Below are positions 12,519 through 25,163 of a stretch of 64,000 nt of DNA, piece by piece. Origin of the DNA: Clusia tigrina (taxonomy: Eukaryota; Arthropoda; Insecta; Diptera; Clusiidae); contig OV050030.1 in assembly GCA_920105625.2 (NCBI GenBank), forward strand, positions 246,357,889-246,421,888, given 5' to 3'. Under the pieces are notes generated by a model that saw only the letters and a list, made by a program, of their open reading frames with translations, searched no databases and was not told where the DNA came from. The position numbers were made by a program, and so were the translations under genes. Every line of letters starts with the position of its first letter. Positions within the stretch are counted from its first letter, which is position 1.

Positions 12519-15250
12519 TATCGCTCAAAGCTATGGTACCCTTGAGTCCCAAATCAAAAACTGATAAAACTTCAAATGGCCCTAACTTCTATACGGTAAG
12601 TCCTACACCTACCAAAGTTTGCAACATACAAATGCTTGTAATTTTTTACTGGAGCGTCATAAAACCTTGAAATTTTGTAACAATAAAGTACTCGAGTCTC
12701 TTGTCTATTTAAGCTATCGCTCAAAGCTATGCTAGCCTTGAGTCCCAAATCAAACTCTGATAAAACTTCAGATGGCCCTAACTTCTTTCGGTACGTCCTA
12801 CAACTATTAAAGTTTGCAACATACAAATGCTTGTAACATTTTACTGGTGCGTAATCAAACCTCGAAATATTCTAACAATAAAGTGCTCGAGCCTCTTGTC
12901 AATTTAAGCTATCGCTCAAAGCTATGCTACCCTTGAGTCACAAATCAAACACTGATAAGACTTCAAATGGCCCTAACTTCTATACGGTACGTCCTACACC
13001 TATCAAAGTTTGCAACATACAAATGCTTGTAACTTTTTACTGGAGCGTCATAAAACCTTGAAATTTTGTAACTATAAAGTACTCGAGCCTCTTGTCAATT
13101 TAAGCTATCGCTCAAAGCTATGCTACCCTTCAGCCCCAAATCAAACACTGATAAAACTTCAAATGGCCCTAACTTCTATACGGTATGTCGAACACCTATC
13201 AAAGTTTGCAACATACAAATGCTTGTAGCTTTTTATTAGAGCGTCATAAAACCTTGAAATTTTGTAAGAATAAAGTAATCGAGACTCTTGTCAATTTAAG
13301 CTATCGCTCAAAGCTATGCTACGCTAGAGTCCCAAATCAAACACTGATAAAATTTCAAATGGCCCTAACTTCTATACGGTACGTCCTACACCCATCAAAG
13401 TTTGCAACATACAAATGCTTGTAACTTTTTACTGGAGTGTCATAAAAACTTGAAATTTTGTAAAAATAAAGTACTCGAGACTCTTTTCAATTTAAGATGT
13501 CGCTCAAAGCTGTTCTACCCTTGAGACCTAAATCAAACAGTGATAAAACTTCATATGGCCCTAACTTCTATACTGTACATCCTACACCTATCAAAGTTTG
13601 CAACATACAAATTCTTGTAATTTTTTACTGGAGCGTCATAAAACCTTGAAATTTTGTAACAAAAAAGTACTCGAGCCGCTTGTCAATTTAAGCTATCGCT
13701 CAAAGCTATGCTAGCCTTGAGTCCCAAATCAAACTCTGATAAAACTTCAAATGGCCCTAACTTCTTTCGGAACGTCCTACACCTATCAAAGTTTGCAACA
13801 TACAAATGCTTGTAACTTTTACTGGAGCGTCATAAAGCCTTGAAATTTTGTAACAATAAAGTACTCGAGCCTCTTGTCAATTTAAGCTATCGCTCAAAGC
13901 TATGGTACCCTTGAGTCCCAAATCAAACACTGATAAAACTTCAAATGGCCCTAACTTCTATACGGTACGTCGAACACCTATCAAAGTTTGCAACATACAA
14001 ATGCTTGTAACTTTTTATTAGAGCGTCATAAAACCTTGAAATTTTGTAAGAATAAAGTAATCGAGACTCTTGTCAATTTAAGCTATCGCTCAAAGCTATG
14101 CTACGCTAGAGTCCCAAATCAAACACTGATAAAATTTCAAATGGCCCTAACTTCTATACGGTACGTCCTGCACCCATCAAAGTTTGCAACATACAAATGC
14201 TTGTAACTTTTTACTGGAGTGTCATAAAAACTTGAAATTTTGTAAAAATAAAGTACTCGAGACTCTTGTCAATTTAAGATGTCGCTCAAAGCTGTTCTAC
14301 CCTTGAGACCCAAATCAAACAGTGATAAAACTTCATATGGCCCTAACTTCTATACTGTACATCCTACACCTATCAAAGTTTGCAACATACAAATTCTTGT
14401 AATTTTTTACTGGAGCGTCATAAAACCTTGAAATTTTGTAACAAAAAAGTACTCGAGCCGCTTGTCAATTTAAGCTATCGCTCAAAGCTATGCTAGCCTT
14501 GAGTCCCAAATCAAACTCTGATAAAACTTCAAATGGCCCTAACTTCTTTCGGTACGTCCTACACCTATCAAAGTTTGCAACATACAAATGCTTGTAACTT
14601 TTACTGGAGCGTCATAAAGCCTTGAAATTTTGTAACAATAAAGTACTCGAGCCTCTTGTCAATTTAAGCTATGGCTCAAAGCTATGGTACCCTTGAGTCC
14701 CAAATCAAACACTGATAAAACTTCAAATGGCCCTAGATTCTATACGGTACGTCCTACACCTATCAAAATTTGCAACATACAAATGCTTGTAACTTTTTAC
14801 TGAAGCGTCATAAAACCTTGAAATTTTGTAACAATAAAGTACTCGAGACTCTTGGCAATTTAAACTATTGCTCAAAGCTATGCTATCCTTGAGTCCCAAA
14901 TCAAACACTGATATAACTTCAAATGGCACTAGCTTCTATACGGTACGTCCAACACCTATCAAAGTTTGCAACATACAAATGCTTGTAACTTTTTACTGGT
15001 GCGTAATCAAACCTCGAAATTTTCTAACAATAAAGTGCTCGAGCCTCTTGTCAATTTAAGCTATCGCTCAAAGCTATGCTACCCTTGTGTCCCAAATCAA
15101 ACACTGATAAGACTTAAAATGGCCCTAACTTCTATACGGTACGTCCTACACCTATCAAAGTTTGCAACATACAAATGCTTGTAACTTTTTACTGGAGCGT
15201 CATAAAGCCTTGAAATTTTGTAACAATAAAGTACTCGAGCCTCTTGTCAA
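12519..15250 (+). repeat. Domain 2, block 3
   Basis: Nearly identical to 9780-12511 at offset 2739. Matching markers include aatggccctagattc near 11986 and 14725, cccttgtgtccc near 12342 and 15081, and the two 782-bp units. Differences are scattered single bases, such as cttcagcccc at 13129 instead of cttgagcccc. Identity breaks down near 15250, where the less ordered domain 3 begins. Confidence 0.83.
13164..14727 (+). repeat. Two tandem 782-bp units in block 3
   Basis: Copy of the 10425-11988 pair at offset 2739. A private change, ttcggaacgtcc near 13766 instead of ttcggtacgtcc, shows it has begun to diverge. Confidence 0.9.
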
Positions 15251-18200
15251 ATTAAGCTATCGCTCAAAGCTATGCTACCCTTGAGTCCCAAATAAAACAC
15301 TGATAAAACTTCAAATGGCCCTAACTTATATACGGTACGTCCTACACCTGTCAATGTTTGCAACATACAAATACCCGTAACTTTTTACTGGAGCTTCATA
15401 AAACCTTGAAATTTGGTAAGCTATCGCTCAAAGCTATGCTACAATTGAGTCCCAAATCAAACACTGATAAAACTTCAAATGGCCCTAGTATCTAAACGGT
15501 ATGTCCTACACCTATCAAAGTTTGCAACATACAAATGCTTGTAACTTTTTACTGGAGCGTCATAAATCCTTGAAATTTTGTAACAAGAAAGTACTCGAGC
15601 CTATTGTCAATTTAAGCTATCGCTCAAAGCTATGCTACCCTTGAGTCCCAAATCAAACACTGATAAAACTTCAAATGGCCCTAACTTCTATACGGTACGT
15701 CCTACACCTATAAAAGCTTGCAACATACAAATGCTTGTAACTTTTTACTGGAGCGTCATAAAACCTTGAAATTTTGTAACAATAAAGTACCCGAGCCTCT
15801 TGTCAGTTTAAGCAATCGCTCAAAGCTAAGCTACCCTTGAGTCCCAAATCAAACACTGATAAAACTTCTAATGGCCCTAACTTCTATACGATACGTCCTA
15901 CACCTATCAAAGTTTGCAACATACAAATGCTTGTAACTTTTTACTGGAGCGTCATAAAACCTTGAAATTTTGTAACTATAAAGTACTCGAGCCTCTTGCC
16001 AATTTAAGCTATCGCTCAAAGCTATGCTACCCTTGAGCCCCAAATCAAACACTGATAAAACTTCAAATGGCCCTAACTTCTATACGGTATGTCGAACACC
16101 TATCAAAGTTTGAAACATACAAATGCTTGTAACTTTTTATTAGAGCGTCATAAAACCTTGAAATTTTGTAAGAATAAAGTAATCGAGACTCTTGTCAATT
16201 TAAGCTATCGCTCAAAGCTATGCTACCCTAGAGTCCCAAATCAAACACTGATAAAATTTCAAATGGCCCTAACTTCTATACGGTACGTCCTACACCTATC
16301 AAAGTTTGCAACATACAAATGCTTGTAACTTTTTACTGGAGTGTCATAAAAACTTGAAATTTTGTAAAAATAAAGTACTCGAGACTCTTGTCAATTTAAG
16401 ATGTCGCTCAAAGCTGTTCTACCCTTGAGACCCAAATCAAACAGTGATAAAACTTCAAATGGCCCTAACTTCTATTCGGTACGTCCTACACCTATCAAAG
16501 TTTGCAACATACAAATGCTTGTAACTTTTTACTGGAGCGTCATAAAACCTTGAAATTTTGTAACAATAAAGTACTCGACCCTCTTGTCAATTTAAGCTAT
16601 CGCTCGAAGCTATTCTAACTTTGAGTCCCAAATCAAATACTGATAAAACTTCAAATGGCCCTAACTTCTATACGGTAGGTCCTACACCTATCAAAGTTTG
16701 CAACTTACAAATGCTTGTAACTTTTTACTGGAGCGTCATAAAACCTTGAAATTTTGTAACAATAAAGTACTCGAGCCTCTTGTCAATTTCAGCTATCGCT
16801 CGAAGCTATGCTACCTTTGAGTCCCAAATCAAATACCGATAAAACTTCAAATGGCCCTTACTTCTATACGGTACATCCTACATCTGTCAAGCTTTGCACC
16901 ATACAAATGCTTGTAACTTTTTACTGGAGCGTCATAAAACCTTGAAATTTTGTAACAATAAAGTACTCGAGCCTCTTGTCAATTTAAGCTATCGCTCAAA
17001 GCTATGCTACCCTTGAGTCCCAAATCAAACACTGATAAAACTTCAAATGGCCCTAACTTCTATACGGTACGTCCTACACCTATCAAAGTTTGCAACATAC
17101 AAATGCTAGTAACTTTTTACTGGAGCGTCATAAAACCTTGAAATTTTGTGACAATAAAGTACTCGACCCTCTTGTCAATTTAAGCTATCGCTCGAAGCTA
17201 TTCTAACTTTGAGTCCCAAATCAAATACTGATAAAACTTCAAATGGCCCTAACTTCTATACGGTGCATCCTACACCTGTCAAGGTTTGCAACATACAAAT
17301 GCTTGTAACTTTTTACTGGAGCGTCATAAAACCTTGAAATTTTGTAACAATAAAGTACTCGAGCCTCTTGTCAATTTAAGCTATCGCTCAAAGCTATACT
17401 ACCCTTGAGTCCCAAATCAAACACTGATAAAACTTCAAATGGCTTTAAATTCTATACGGTACGTCCTACACCTATCAAAGTTTGCAACATACAAATGCTT
17501 GTAACTGTTTACTGGAGCGTCATAAAACCTTGAAATTTTGTAACCATAAAGTACTCGAGCCTCTTGTCAATTTAAGCTATCGCACGAAGCTATGCTACCT
17601 TTGAGCCCCAAATCAAATACTGATAAAATGTCAAATGGCCCTAAATTCTATACGGTACATCCTACACCTATCAAGGTTTGCAACATACAAATGCTTGTAG
17701 CTTTTTACTGGAGCGTCATAAAACCTTGAAATTTTGTAACAATAAAGTACTCGAGCCTCTTGTCAATTTAAGCTATCGCTCAAAGCTATGCTACCCTTGA
17801 GTCCCAAATCAAACACTGATAAAACTTCAAATGTCCCTAACTTCTATACGGGCCATCTTACACCTATCAAAGTTTGCAACATACAAATGCTTGTAGCTTT
17901 TTACTGGAGCGAAATAAAACCTTGAAATTTTGTAACAATAAAGTACTCGAGCCTCTTGTCAATTTAAGCTATCGCTCAAAGCTATGCTACCCTTGAGTCC
18001 CAAATCAAACACTGATAAACCTTCAAATGGCCCTAACTTATATACGGTACGTCCTACACCTATCAAAGCTTGCAACATACAAATGCTTGTAACTTTTTAC
18101 TGGAGCGTCATAAATCTTGAAATTTTGTAACAATAAAGAAGTCGAGCCTCTTGTCAATTTAAGCTATCGCTCAAAGCTATGCTACCCTTGAGTCCCAAAT

Positions 18201-20700
18201 CAAACACTGATAAAACTTCAAATGGCCCTAACTTCTATACGGTACGTCCTACACCTATCAAAGTTTGCAACATACAAATGCTTGTAACTTTTTACTGGAG
18301 CGTCATAAAACCTTGAAATTTTGTAACAATAAAGTACTCGAGACTCTTGTCAATTTAAGCTATCGCCCAAAGCTAAGCTACCCTTGAGTCCCAAATCAAA
18401 CGCTGATAAAACTTCAAATGGCCCTAACTTCTATACGGTACGTCCTACACCTATCAAAGTTTGCAACATACAAATGCTTGTAACTTTTTACTGGAGCGTC
18501 ATAAAACCTTGAAATTTTGTAACAATAAAGTACTCGAGCCTCTTGTCAATTTCAGCTATCGCTCGAAGCTATGCTACCTTTGAGTCCCAAATCAAATACT
18601 GATAAAACTTCAAATGGCCCTTACTTCTATACGGTACATCCTACACCTGTCAAGGGTTGCACCATACAAATGCTTGTAACTTTTTACTGGAGCGTCATAA
18701 AACCTTGAAATTTTGTAACAATAAAGTACTCGAGCCTCTTGTCAATTTAAGCTATCGCTCAAAGCTATGCTACCCTTGAGTCCCAAATCAAACACTGATA
18801 AAACTTCAAATAGCCCTAACTTCTATACTGTACGTCCTACACCTATCAAAGTTTGCAACATACAAATGCTTGTAACTTTTTACTGGAGCGTCGTAAAACC
18901 TTGAAATTTTGTAACAATAAAGTACTCGCGCCTCTTGTCAATTTAAGCTATCGCTCAAAGCTATGCTACCCTTGAGTCACAAATCAAACACTGATAAAAC
19001 TTCAAATGGCCTTAACTTCTATACGGTACGTCCTACACCTATCAAAGCTTGCAACATACAAATGCTTGTAACTTTTTACTGGAGCGTCATAAAACCTTGA
19101 AATTTTGTAACAATAAAGTACTCGAGCCTCTTGTCAATTTAAGCTATCGCTCAAAGCTATGCTACCCTTGAGTCCAAAATCAAACAGTGATAAAACTTCA
19201 AATGGCCCTAACTTCTATACGGTACGTCCTACACCTATCAAAGTTTGCAACATACAAATGCTTGTAACTTTTTACTGGAGCGTCATTAAACCTTGCAATT
19301 TTGTAACAATAAAGTACTCGAACCTCTTGTCAATTTAAGCTATCGCTCAAAGCTATGCTACCCTTGAGTCCCAAATCAAAACACTGATAAAACTTCAAAT
19401 GGCCCTAACTTCTATACGGTACGTCCTACACCTATCAAAGTTTGCAACATACAAATGCTTGTAACTTTTTACTGGAGCGTCATAAAACCTTGAAATTTTG
19501 TAACAATAAAGTACTCTTTCCTCTTGTCAATTAAAGCTATCGCTCAGAGCTATGCTATCCTTGAGTCCCAAATCAAACACTGATAAAACTTCAAATTGCC
19601 TTAACTTCTATACGGTACGTCCTACACCTATCAAAGTTTGAAACATACAAACGCTTGTAACTTTTTACTGGAGCATCATAAAACCTTGAAATTTTGTAAC
19701 AATAAAATACTCGAGCCTCTTGTCAATTTAAGCTATCGCTCAAAGCTATGCTAGCCTTGAGTCCCAAATCAAACACTGATAAAACTTCAAATGGCCCTCA
19801 CTTCTATACGGTACGTCCTACACCTATCAAAGTTTGCAACATACAAATGCTTGTAACTTTTTACTGGAGCGTCATAAAACCTTGAAATTTTGTAACAATA
19901 AAGTATTTGAGGTTCTTGTCAATTTGAGTTATTGCTCAAAGCTATACTACCCTTGAGTCCCAAATCAAACACTGATAAAACTTCAAATGGTCCTAACTTC
20001 TATACGGTACGTCCTACATCTATCATAGTTTGCAACATACAAATGCTTGTAGCTTTTTACTGGAGCGTCATAAAACCTTGAAATTTTTAACAATAAAGTA
20101 CTCGAGCCTCTTGTCAATTGAAGCTATCGCTCAAAGCTATGCTACCCTTGAGTCCCAAATCAAACACTGATAAAACTTCAAATGGCCCTAACTTCTATAC
20201 GGTACGTCCTACACCTATCAAAGTTTGCAACATACAAATGCTTGTAACTTTTTACTGGAGCGTCATAAAACCTTGAAATTTTGTAACAATAAAGTACTCT
20301 TACCTCTTGTCAATTAAAGCTATCGCTCAGAGCTATGCTATCCTTGAGTCCCAAATCAAACACTGATAAAACTTCAAATGGCCTTAACTTCTATACGGTA
20401 CGGCCTATCAAAGTTTGCAACATACAAACGCTTGTAACTTTTTACTGGAGCGTCATAAAACCTTGAAATTTTGTAACAATAAAGTACTCGAGCCTCTTGT
20501 CAATTTAAGCCATCGCTCAAAGCTATGCTAGCCTTGAGTCCCAAATCAAACACTGATAAAACTTCAAATGATCCTAACTACTATCGGTACGTCCTACATC
20601 TATCATAGTTTGCAACATTCAAATGCTTGTAACTTTTTACTGGAGCGTCATAAAACCTTGAAATTTTGTAACAATAAAGTACTCGAGCCTCTTGTCAATT
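15250..20700 (+). repeat. Domain 3: more divergent monomers, no tidy HOR
   Basis: About 28 monomers with many private substitutions, for example gctcgaagctattctaactttg near 16604 and 17190, and gcacc in place of gcaac near 16896 and 18659. Long exact repeats are not evident. Weak order remains: ttcagctatcgctcg near 16788 and 18551 gives a 1763-bp nine-monomer offset, and gtactctttcctc near 19511 and gtactcttacctc near 20294 give a 783-bp four-monomer offset. This looks like an older or less recently homogenised segment between two HOR regions. Confidence 0.75.
15260..15423 (+). repeat. 164-bp truncated monomer
   Basis: The phase anchor tcgctcaaag occurs at 15260 and again at 15424. About 32 bp are missing: aaatttggtaa runs straight into gctatcgctc, so the segment with the ScaI and XhoI sites is lost. 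The monomer also has private changes (gtcaatgtttgc, aatacccgtaac). It is the only copy of this form I saw and sits just after the domain 2/3 boundary. Confidence 0.88.
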
Positions 20701-21741
20701 CAAGCTATCGCGCAAAGCTATGCTACCCTTAAGTCCCAAATCAAACACTGATAAAACTTCAAATGGCCTTAACTTCTATACGGTACGTCCTTCACCTATC
20801 AAAGTTTGCAACATACAAACACTTGTAACTTTTTACTGGAGCGTCATAAAACCTTGAAATTTTGTAACAATAAAGTACTCGAGCCTCTTGTCAATTTAAG
20901 CTATCGCTCAAAGCTATGCTACCCTGGAGTCCCAAATCAAACACTGATAAAACTTCAAATGGCCCTAACTTCTATACGGTACGTTCTACACCTATCAAAG
21001 TTTGCAACATACAAATGCTTGTAACTTTTTACTGGAGCGTCATAAAACCTTGAAATTTTGTAACAATAAAGTACTCGAGCCTCTTGTCAATTTAAGCTAT
21101 CGCTCAAAGCTATGCTACCCTTGTGTCCCAAATCAAAACACTGATAAAACTTCAAATGGCCCTAACTTCTATACGGTACGTCCTACACCTATCAAAGTTT
21201 GCAACATACAAATGCTTGTAACTTTTTACTGGAGCATCTTAAAATCTTGAAATTTTGTAACAGTAAAGTACTCGAGCCTCTTTTCAAGTTAAGTTATCGC
21301 TCACAGCTATGCTACACTTGAGTCCCAAATCAAACACTGATAAAACTTCAAATGGCCCTAACTTCTATACGGTACGTCCTACATCTATCAAAATTTGCAA
21401 CATACAAATGCTTGTAACTTTTTACTGGAGCGTCTTAAAACCTTGAAATTTTGTAACAATAAAGTACTCGCGCCTCTTGTCAATTTAAGCTATCGCTCAA
21501 AGCTATGCTACCCTTGAGTCCCAAATCAAACACTGATAAAACTTCAAATGGCCCTAACTTCTATACGGTACGTCCTACATCTATCAAAATTTGCAACATA
21601 CAAATGCTTGTAACTTTTTACTGGAGCGTCTTAAAACCTTGAAATTTTGTAACAATAAAGTACTCGCGCCTATTGTCAATTTAAGCTATCGCTCAAAGCT
21701 ATGCTACCCTTGAGTCCCAAATCAAACACTGATAAAACTTC

Positions 21742-21797
21742 AAATGGCCCTAACTTCTATACGGTACGTCCTACACCTATCAAAGTTTGCAACATAC
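21742..21797 (+). repeat. Internal sub-unit A of the monomer (56 bp)
   Basis: Monomer positions 12-67, beginning aaatggccctaactt and ending gcaacatac. Placed without gaps against the next 56 bp, 34 of 56 bases agree (hand count, about 61%). Both begin aaatg followed by taactt, both have cgtc near the middle, and both end in a purine-AAA, TTT, G, C/T, AACA motif. This suggests the monomer grew from a shorter ancestral unit. Confidence 0.7.
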
Positions 21798-21853
21798 AAA
21801 TGCTTGTAACTTTTTACTGGAGCGTCATAAAACCTTGAAATTTTGTAACAATA
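21798..21853 (+). repeat. Internal sub-unit B of the monomer (56 bp)
   Basis: Monomer positions 68-123, beginning aaatgcttgtaactt and ending gtaacaata; the diverged partner of sub-unit A. A third, weaker relative may follow: tcaaagctatgctacc at 159 resembles tcaaagtttgcaaca at 50 and tgaaattttgtaaca at 106, spaced 56 and 53 bp apart. The remaining 28 bp or so would be a half unit, and 3.5 x 56 is 196. Confidence 0.65.
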
Positions 21854-22972
21854 AAGTACTCGAGCCTCTTGTCAATTTAAGCTATCGCTCAAAGCTATGC
21901 TACCCTTGAGTCCCAAATCAAACAGTGATAAAACTTCAAATGGCCCTAACTTCTATACGGTACGTCCTACACCTATCAAAGTTTGCAACATACAAATGCT
22001 TGTAACTTTTTACTGGAGCATCATAAAATCTTGAAATTTTGTAACAGTAAAGTATTCGAGCCTCTTTTCAAGTTAAGTTATCGGTCAAAGCTATGCTACA
22101 CTTGAGTCCCAAATCAAAAACTGATAAAACTTCAAATGGCCCTAGCTTCTATACGGTACGTCCTACACCTATCAAAGTTTGCAACATACAAATGCTTGTA
22201 ACTTTTTACTGGAGCGTCATTAAACCTTGCAATTTTGTAACAATAAAGTACTCCAACCTCTTGTCAATTTAAGCCATCGCTCAAAACTATGCTACCCTTG
22301 AGTCCCAAATCAAAACACTGATAAAACTTCAAATGGCCCTAACTTCTATACGGTACGTCCCACACCTATCAAAGTTTGCAACATACAAATGCTTGTAACT
22401 TTTTACTGGAGCGTCATAAAACCTTGAAATTTTGTAACAATAAAGTACTCGAGCCTCTTGTCAATTTAAGCTATCACTCAAAGCTATGCTAGCCTTAAGT
22501 CCCAAATCAAACACTAATAAAACTTCAAATGGCCCTAACTTCTATACGGTACGTCCAACACCTATCAAAATTTGCAACATACGAATGCTTGTAATTTTTT
22601 ACTGGAGCGTCATAAAACCTTGAAATTTTGTAACAATAAAGTACTCTTACCTCTTGTCAATTAAAGCTATCGCTCAGAGCTATGCTATCCTTGAGTCCCA
22701 AATCAAACACTGATAAAACTTCAAATGGCCTTAACTTCTATACGGTACGTCCTACACCTATCAAAGTTTGAAACATACAAACGCTTGTAACTTTTTACTG
22801 CAGCATCATAAAACCTTGAAACTTTGTAACAATAAAGTACTCGAGCCTCTTGTCAATTTAAGCTACCGCTCAAAGCTATGCTAGCCTTGAGTCCCAAATC
22901 AAACACTGATAAAACTTCAAATGGCCCTCACTTCTATACGGTACGTCCTACACCTATCAAAGTTTGCAACAT

Positions 22973-22996
22973 ATGAATGCTTGCAACTGGAGCGTC
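22973..22996 (+). other. 7-bp deletion in the conserved monomer core
   Basis: The sequence reads gcttgcaactggagcgtc where the related monomer near 28071 reads gcttgcaactttttactgg. Seven bases of the normally constant T-tract region are missing. This is one of very few indels in that part of the monomer. Confidence 0.85.
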
Positions 22997-23522
22997 ATAA
23001 AACCTGGAAATTTTGTAACAATAAAGTACTCGAGCCTCTTGTCAATTTAAGTTATCGCTCAAATCTTTTCTACCCTTGAGTCCTAAATCAAACACTGATA
23101 AAACTTCAAATGGCCCTAACTTCTATACGGTACATCCTACATCTATCAAAATTTGCAACATACAAATGCTTGTAACTTTTTACTGGAGCGTCTTAAAACC
23201 TTGAAATTTTGTAACAATAAAGCACTCGAGCCTCTTGTCAATTTAAGCTATCGCTGAAAGCTATGCCACCCTTGAGTCCCAAATCAAACACTGATAAAAC
23301 TTCAAATGGCCCTAACTTCTATACGGTACGTCCTACACCTATCAAAGTTTGCAACATACAAATGCTTGTAACTTTGTACTGGAGAGTCATAAAACCTTGA
23401 AATTTTGTAACAATAAAGTATTTGAGGTTCTTGTCAATTTGAGTTATCGCTCAAAGCTATGCTAGCCTTGAGTCCCAAATCAAACACTGATAAAACTTCA
23501 AATGGCCCTAACTTCTATACGG

Positions 23523-25163
23523 TACGTCCTACACCTATCAAAGTTTGCAACATACAAATGCTTGTAACTTTTTACTGGAGCGTCATAAAACCTTGAAATT
23601 TTGTAACAATAAAGTACTCGAGCCTCTTGTCAATTTAAGCTATCGCTCAAAGCTATGCTACCCTTGTGTCCCAAATCAAAACACTGATAAAACTTCAAAT
23701 GGCCCTAACTTCTATACGGTACGTCCTACACCTATCAAAGTTTGCAACATACAAATGCTTGTAACTTTTTACTGGAGCATCTTAAAATCTTGAAATTTTG
23801 TAACAGTAAAGTACTCGAGCCTCTTTTCAAGTTAAGTTATCGCTCACAGCTATGCTACACTTGAGTCCCAAATCAAACACTGATAAAACTTCAAATAGCC
23901 CTAACTTCTATACGGTACGTCCTACATCTATCAAAATTTGCAACATACAAATGCTTGTAACTTTTTACTGGAGCGTCTTAAAACCTTGAAATTTTGTAAC
24001 AATAAAGTACTCGCGCCTCTTGTCAATTTAAGCTATCGCTCAAAGCTATGCTACCCTTGAGTCCCAAATCAAACACTGATAAAACTTCAAATGGCCCTAA
24101 CTTCTATACGGTACGTCCTACATCTATCAAAATTTGCAACATACAAATGCTTGTAACTTTTTACTGGAGCGTCTTAAAACCTTGAAATTTTGTAACAATA
24201 AAGTACTCGCGCCTCTTGTCAATTTAAGCTATCGCTCAAAGCTATGCTACCCTTGAGTCCCAAATCAAACACTGATAAAACTTCAAATGGCCCTAACTTC
24301 TATACGGTACGTCCTACACCTATCAAAGTTTGCAACATACAAATGCTTGTAACTTTTTACTGGAGCGTCATAAAACCTTGAAATTTTGTAACAATAAAGT
24401 ACTCGAGCCTCTTGTCAATTTACGCTATCGCTCAAAGCTATGCTACCCTTGAGTCCCAAATCAAACAGTGATAAAACTTCAAATGGCCCTAACTTCTATA
24501 CGGTACGTCCTACACCTATCAAAGTTTGCAACATACAAATGCTTGTAACTTTTTACTGGAGCATCATAAAATCTTGAAGTTTTGTAACAGTAAAGTACTC
24601 GAGCCTCTTTTCAAGTTAAGTTATCGGTCAAAGCTATGCTACACTTGAGTCCCAAATCAAACACTGATAAAACTTCAAATGGCCCTAGCTTCTATACGGT
24701 ACGTCCTACACCTATCAAAGTTTGCAACATACAAATGCTTGTAACTTTTTACTGGAGCGTCATTAAACCTTGCAATTTTGTAACAATAAAGTACTCGAAC
24801 CTCTTGTCAATTTAAGCCATCGCTCAAAACTATGCTACCCTTGAGTCCCAAATCAAAACACTGATAAAACTTCAAATGGCCCTAACTTCTATACGGTACG
24901 TCCCACACCTATCAAAGTTTGCAACATACAAATGCTTGTAACTTTTTACTGGAGCGTCATAAAACCTTGAAATTTTGTAACAATAAAGTACTCGAGCCTC
25001 TTGTCAATTTAAGCTATCACTCAAAGCTATGCTAGCCTTAAGTCCCAAATCAAACACTAATAAAACTTCAAATGGCCCTAACTTCTATACGGTACGTCCT
25101 ACACCTATCAAAATTTGCAACATACGAATGCTTGTAATTTTTTACTGGAGCGTCATAAAACCT
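23523..25163 (+). repeat. Domain 4 segment a, copy 2
   Basis: Counterpart of 20980-22620. Single differences include tcaaatagccc near 23891, actcgcgcctcttg near 24207 where copy 1 has cctattg, and tttacgctatcg near 24419. Confidence 0.8.

Larger units (their letters stand above)
21731..21926 (+). repeat. Representative near-consensus monomer
   Basis: This copy differs from my by-eye consensus at one base near its end (aacagt instead of aacact), so it works as a reference with position 1 at gataaaactt. Landmarks are caaatggccctaactt at 11, acggtacgtcc at 31, caaagtttgcaacatac at 51, gcttgtaactttttactgg at 72, gcgtcataaaaccttg at 92, agtactcgag at 125 (overlapping ScaI and XhoI sites), tcgctcaaagctatgc at 155 and the A-rich stretch ccaaatcaaacact at 183. 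Positions in other entries use this numbering. Confidence 0.9.
20980..22620 (+). repeat. Domain 4 segment a, copy 1
   Basis: About eight to nine monomers that recur at offset 2543 (13 monomers) in 23523-25163, including two successive monomers with actcgcgcct, one with caaacagtg, one with ttatcggtcaaagc and one with gtcccacacc. The match ends near 22625, where this copy continues with actcttacctc and the other with gcactcgagcc. Confidence 0.8.

Noticed and set aside
21731..21926. Assignment to a known plant centromere satellite
   Set aside because: The caaatgg...taactt phrase recalls some legume satellites from memory, but length and the rest of the sequence do not allow a match without a database search.
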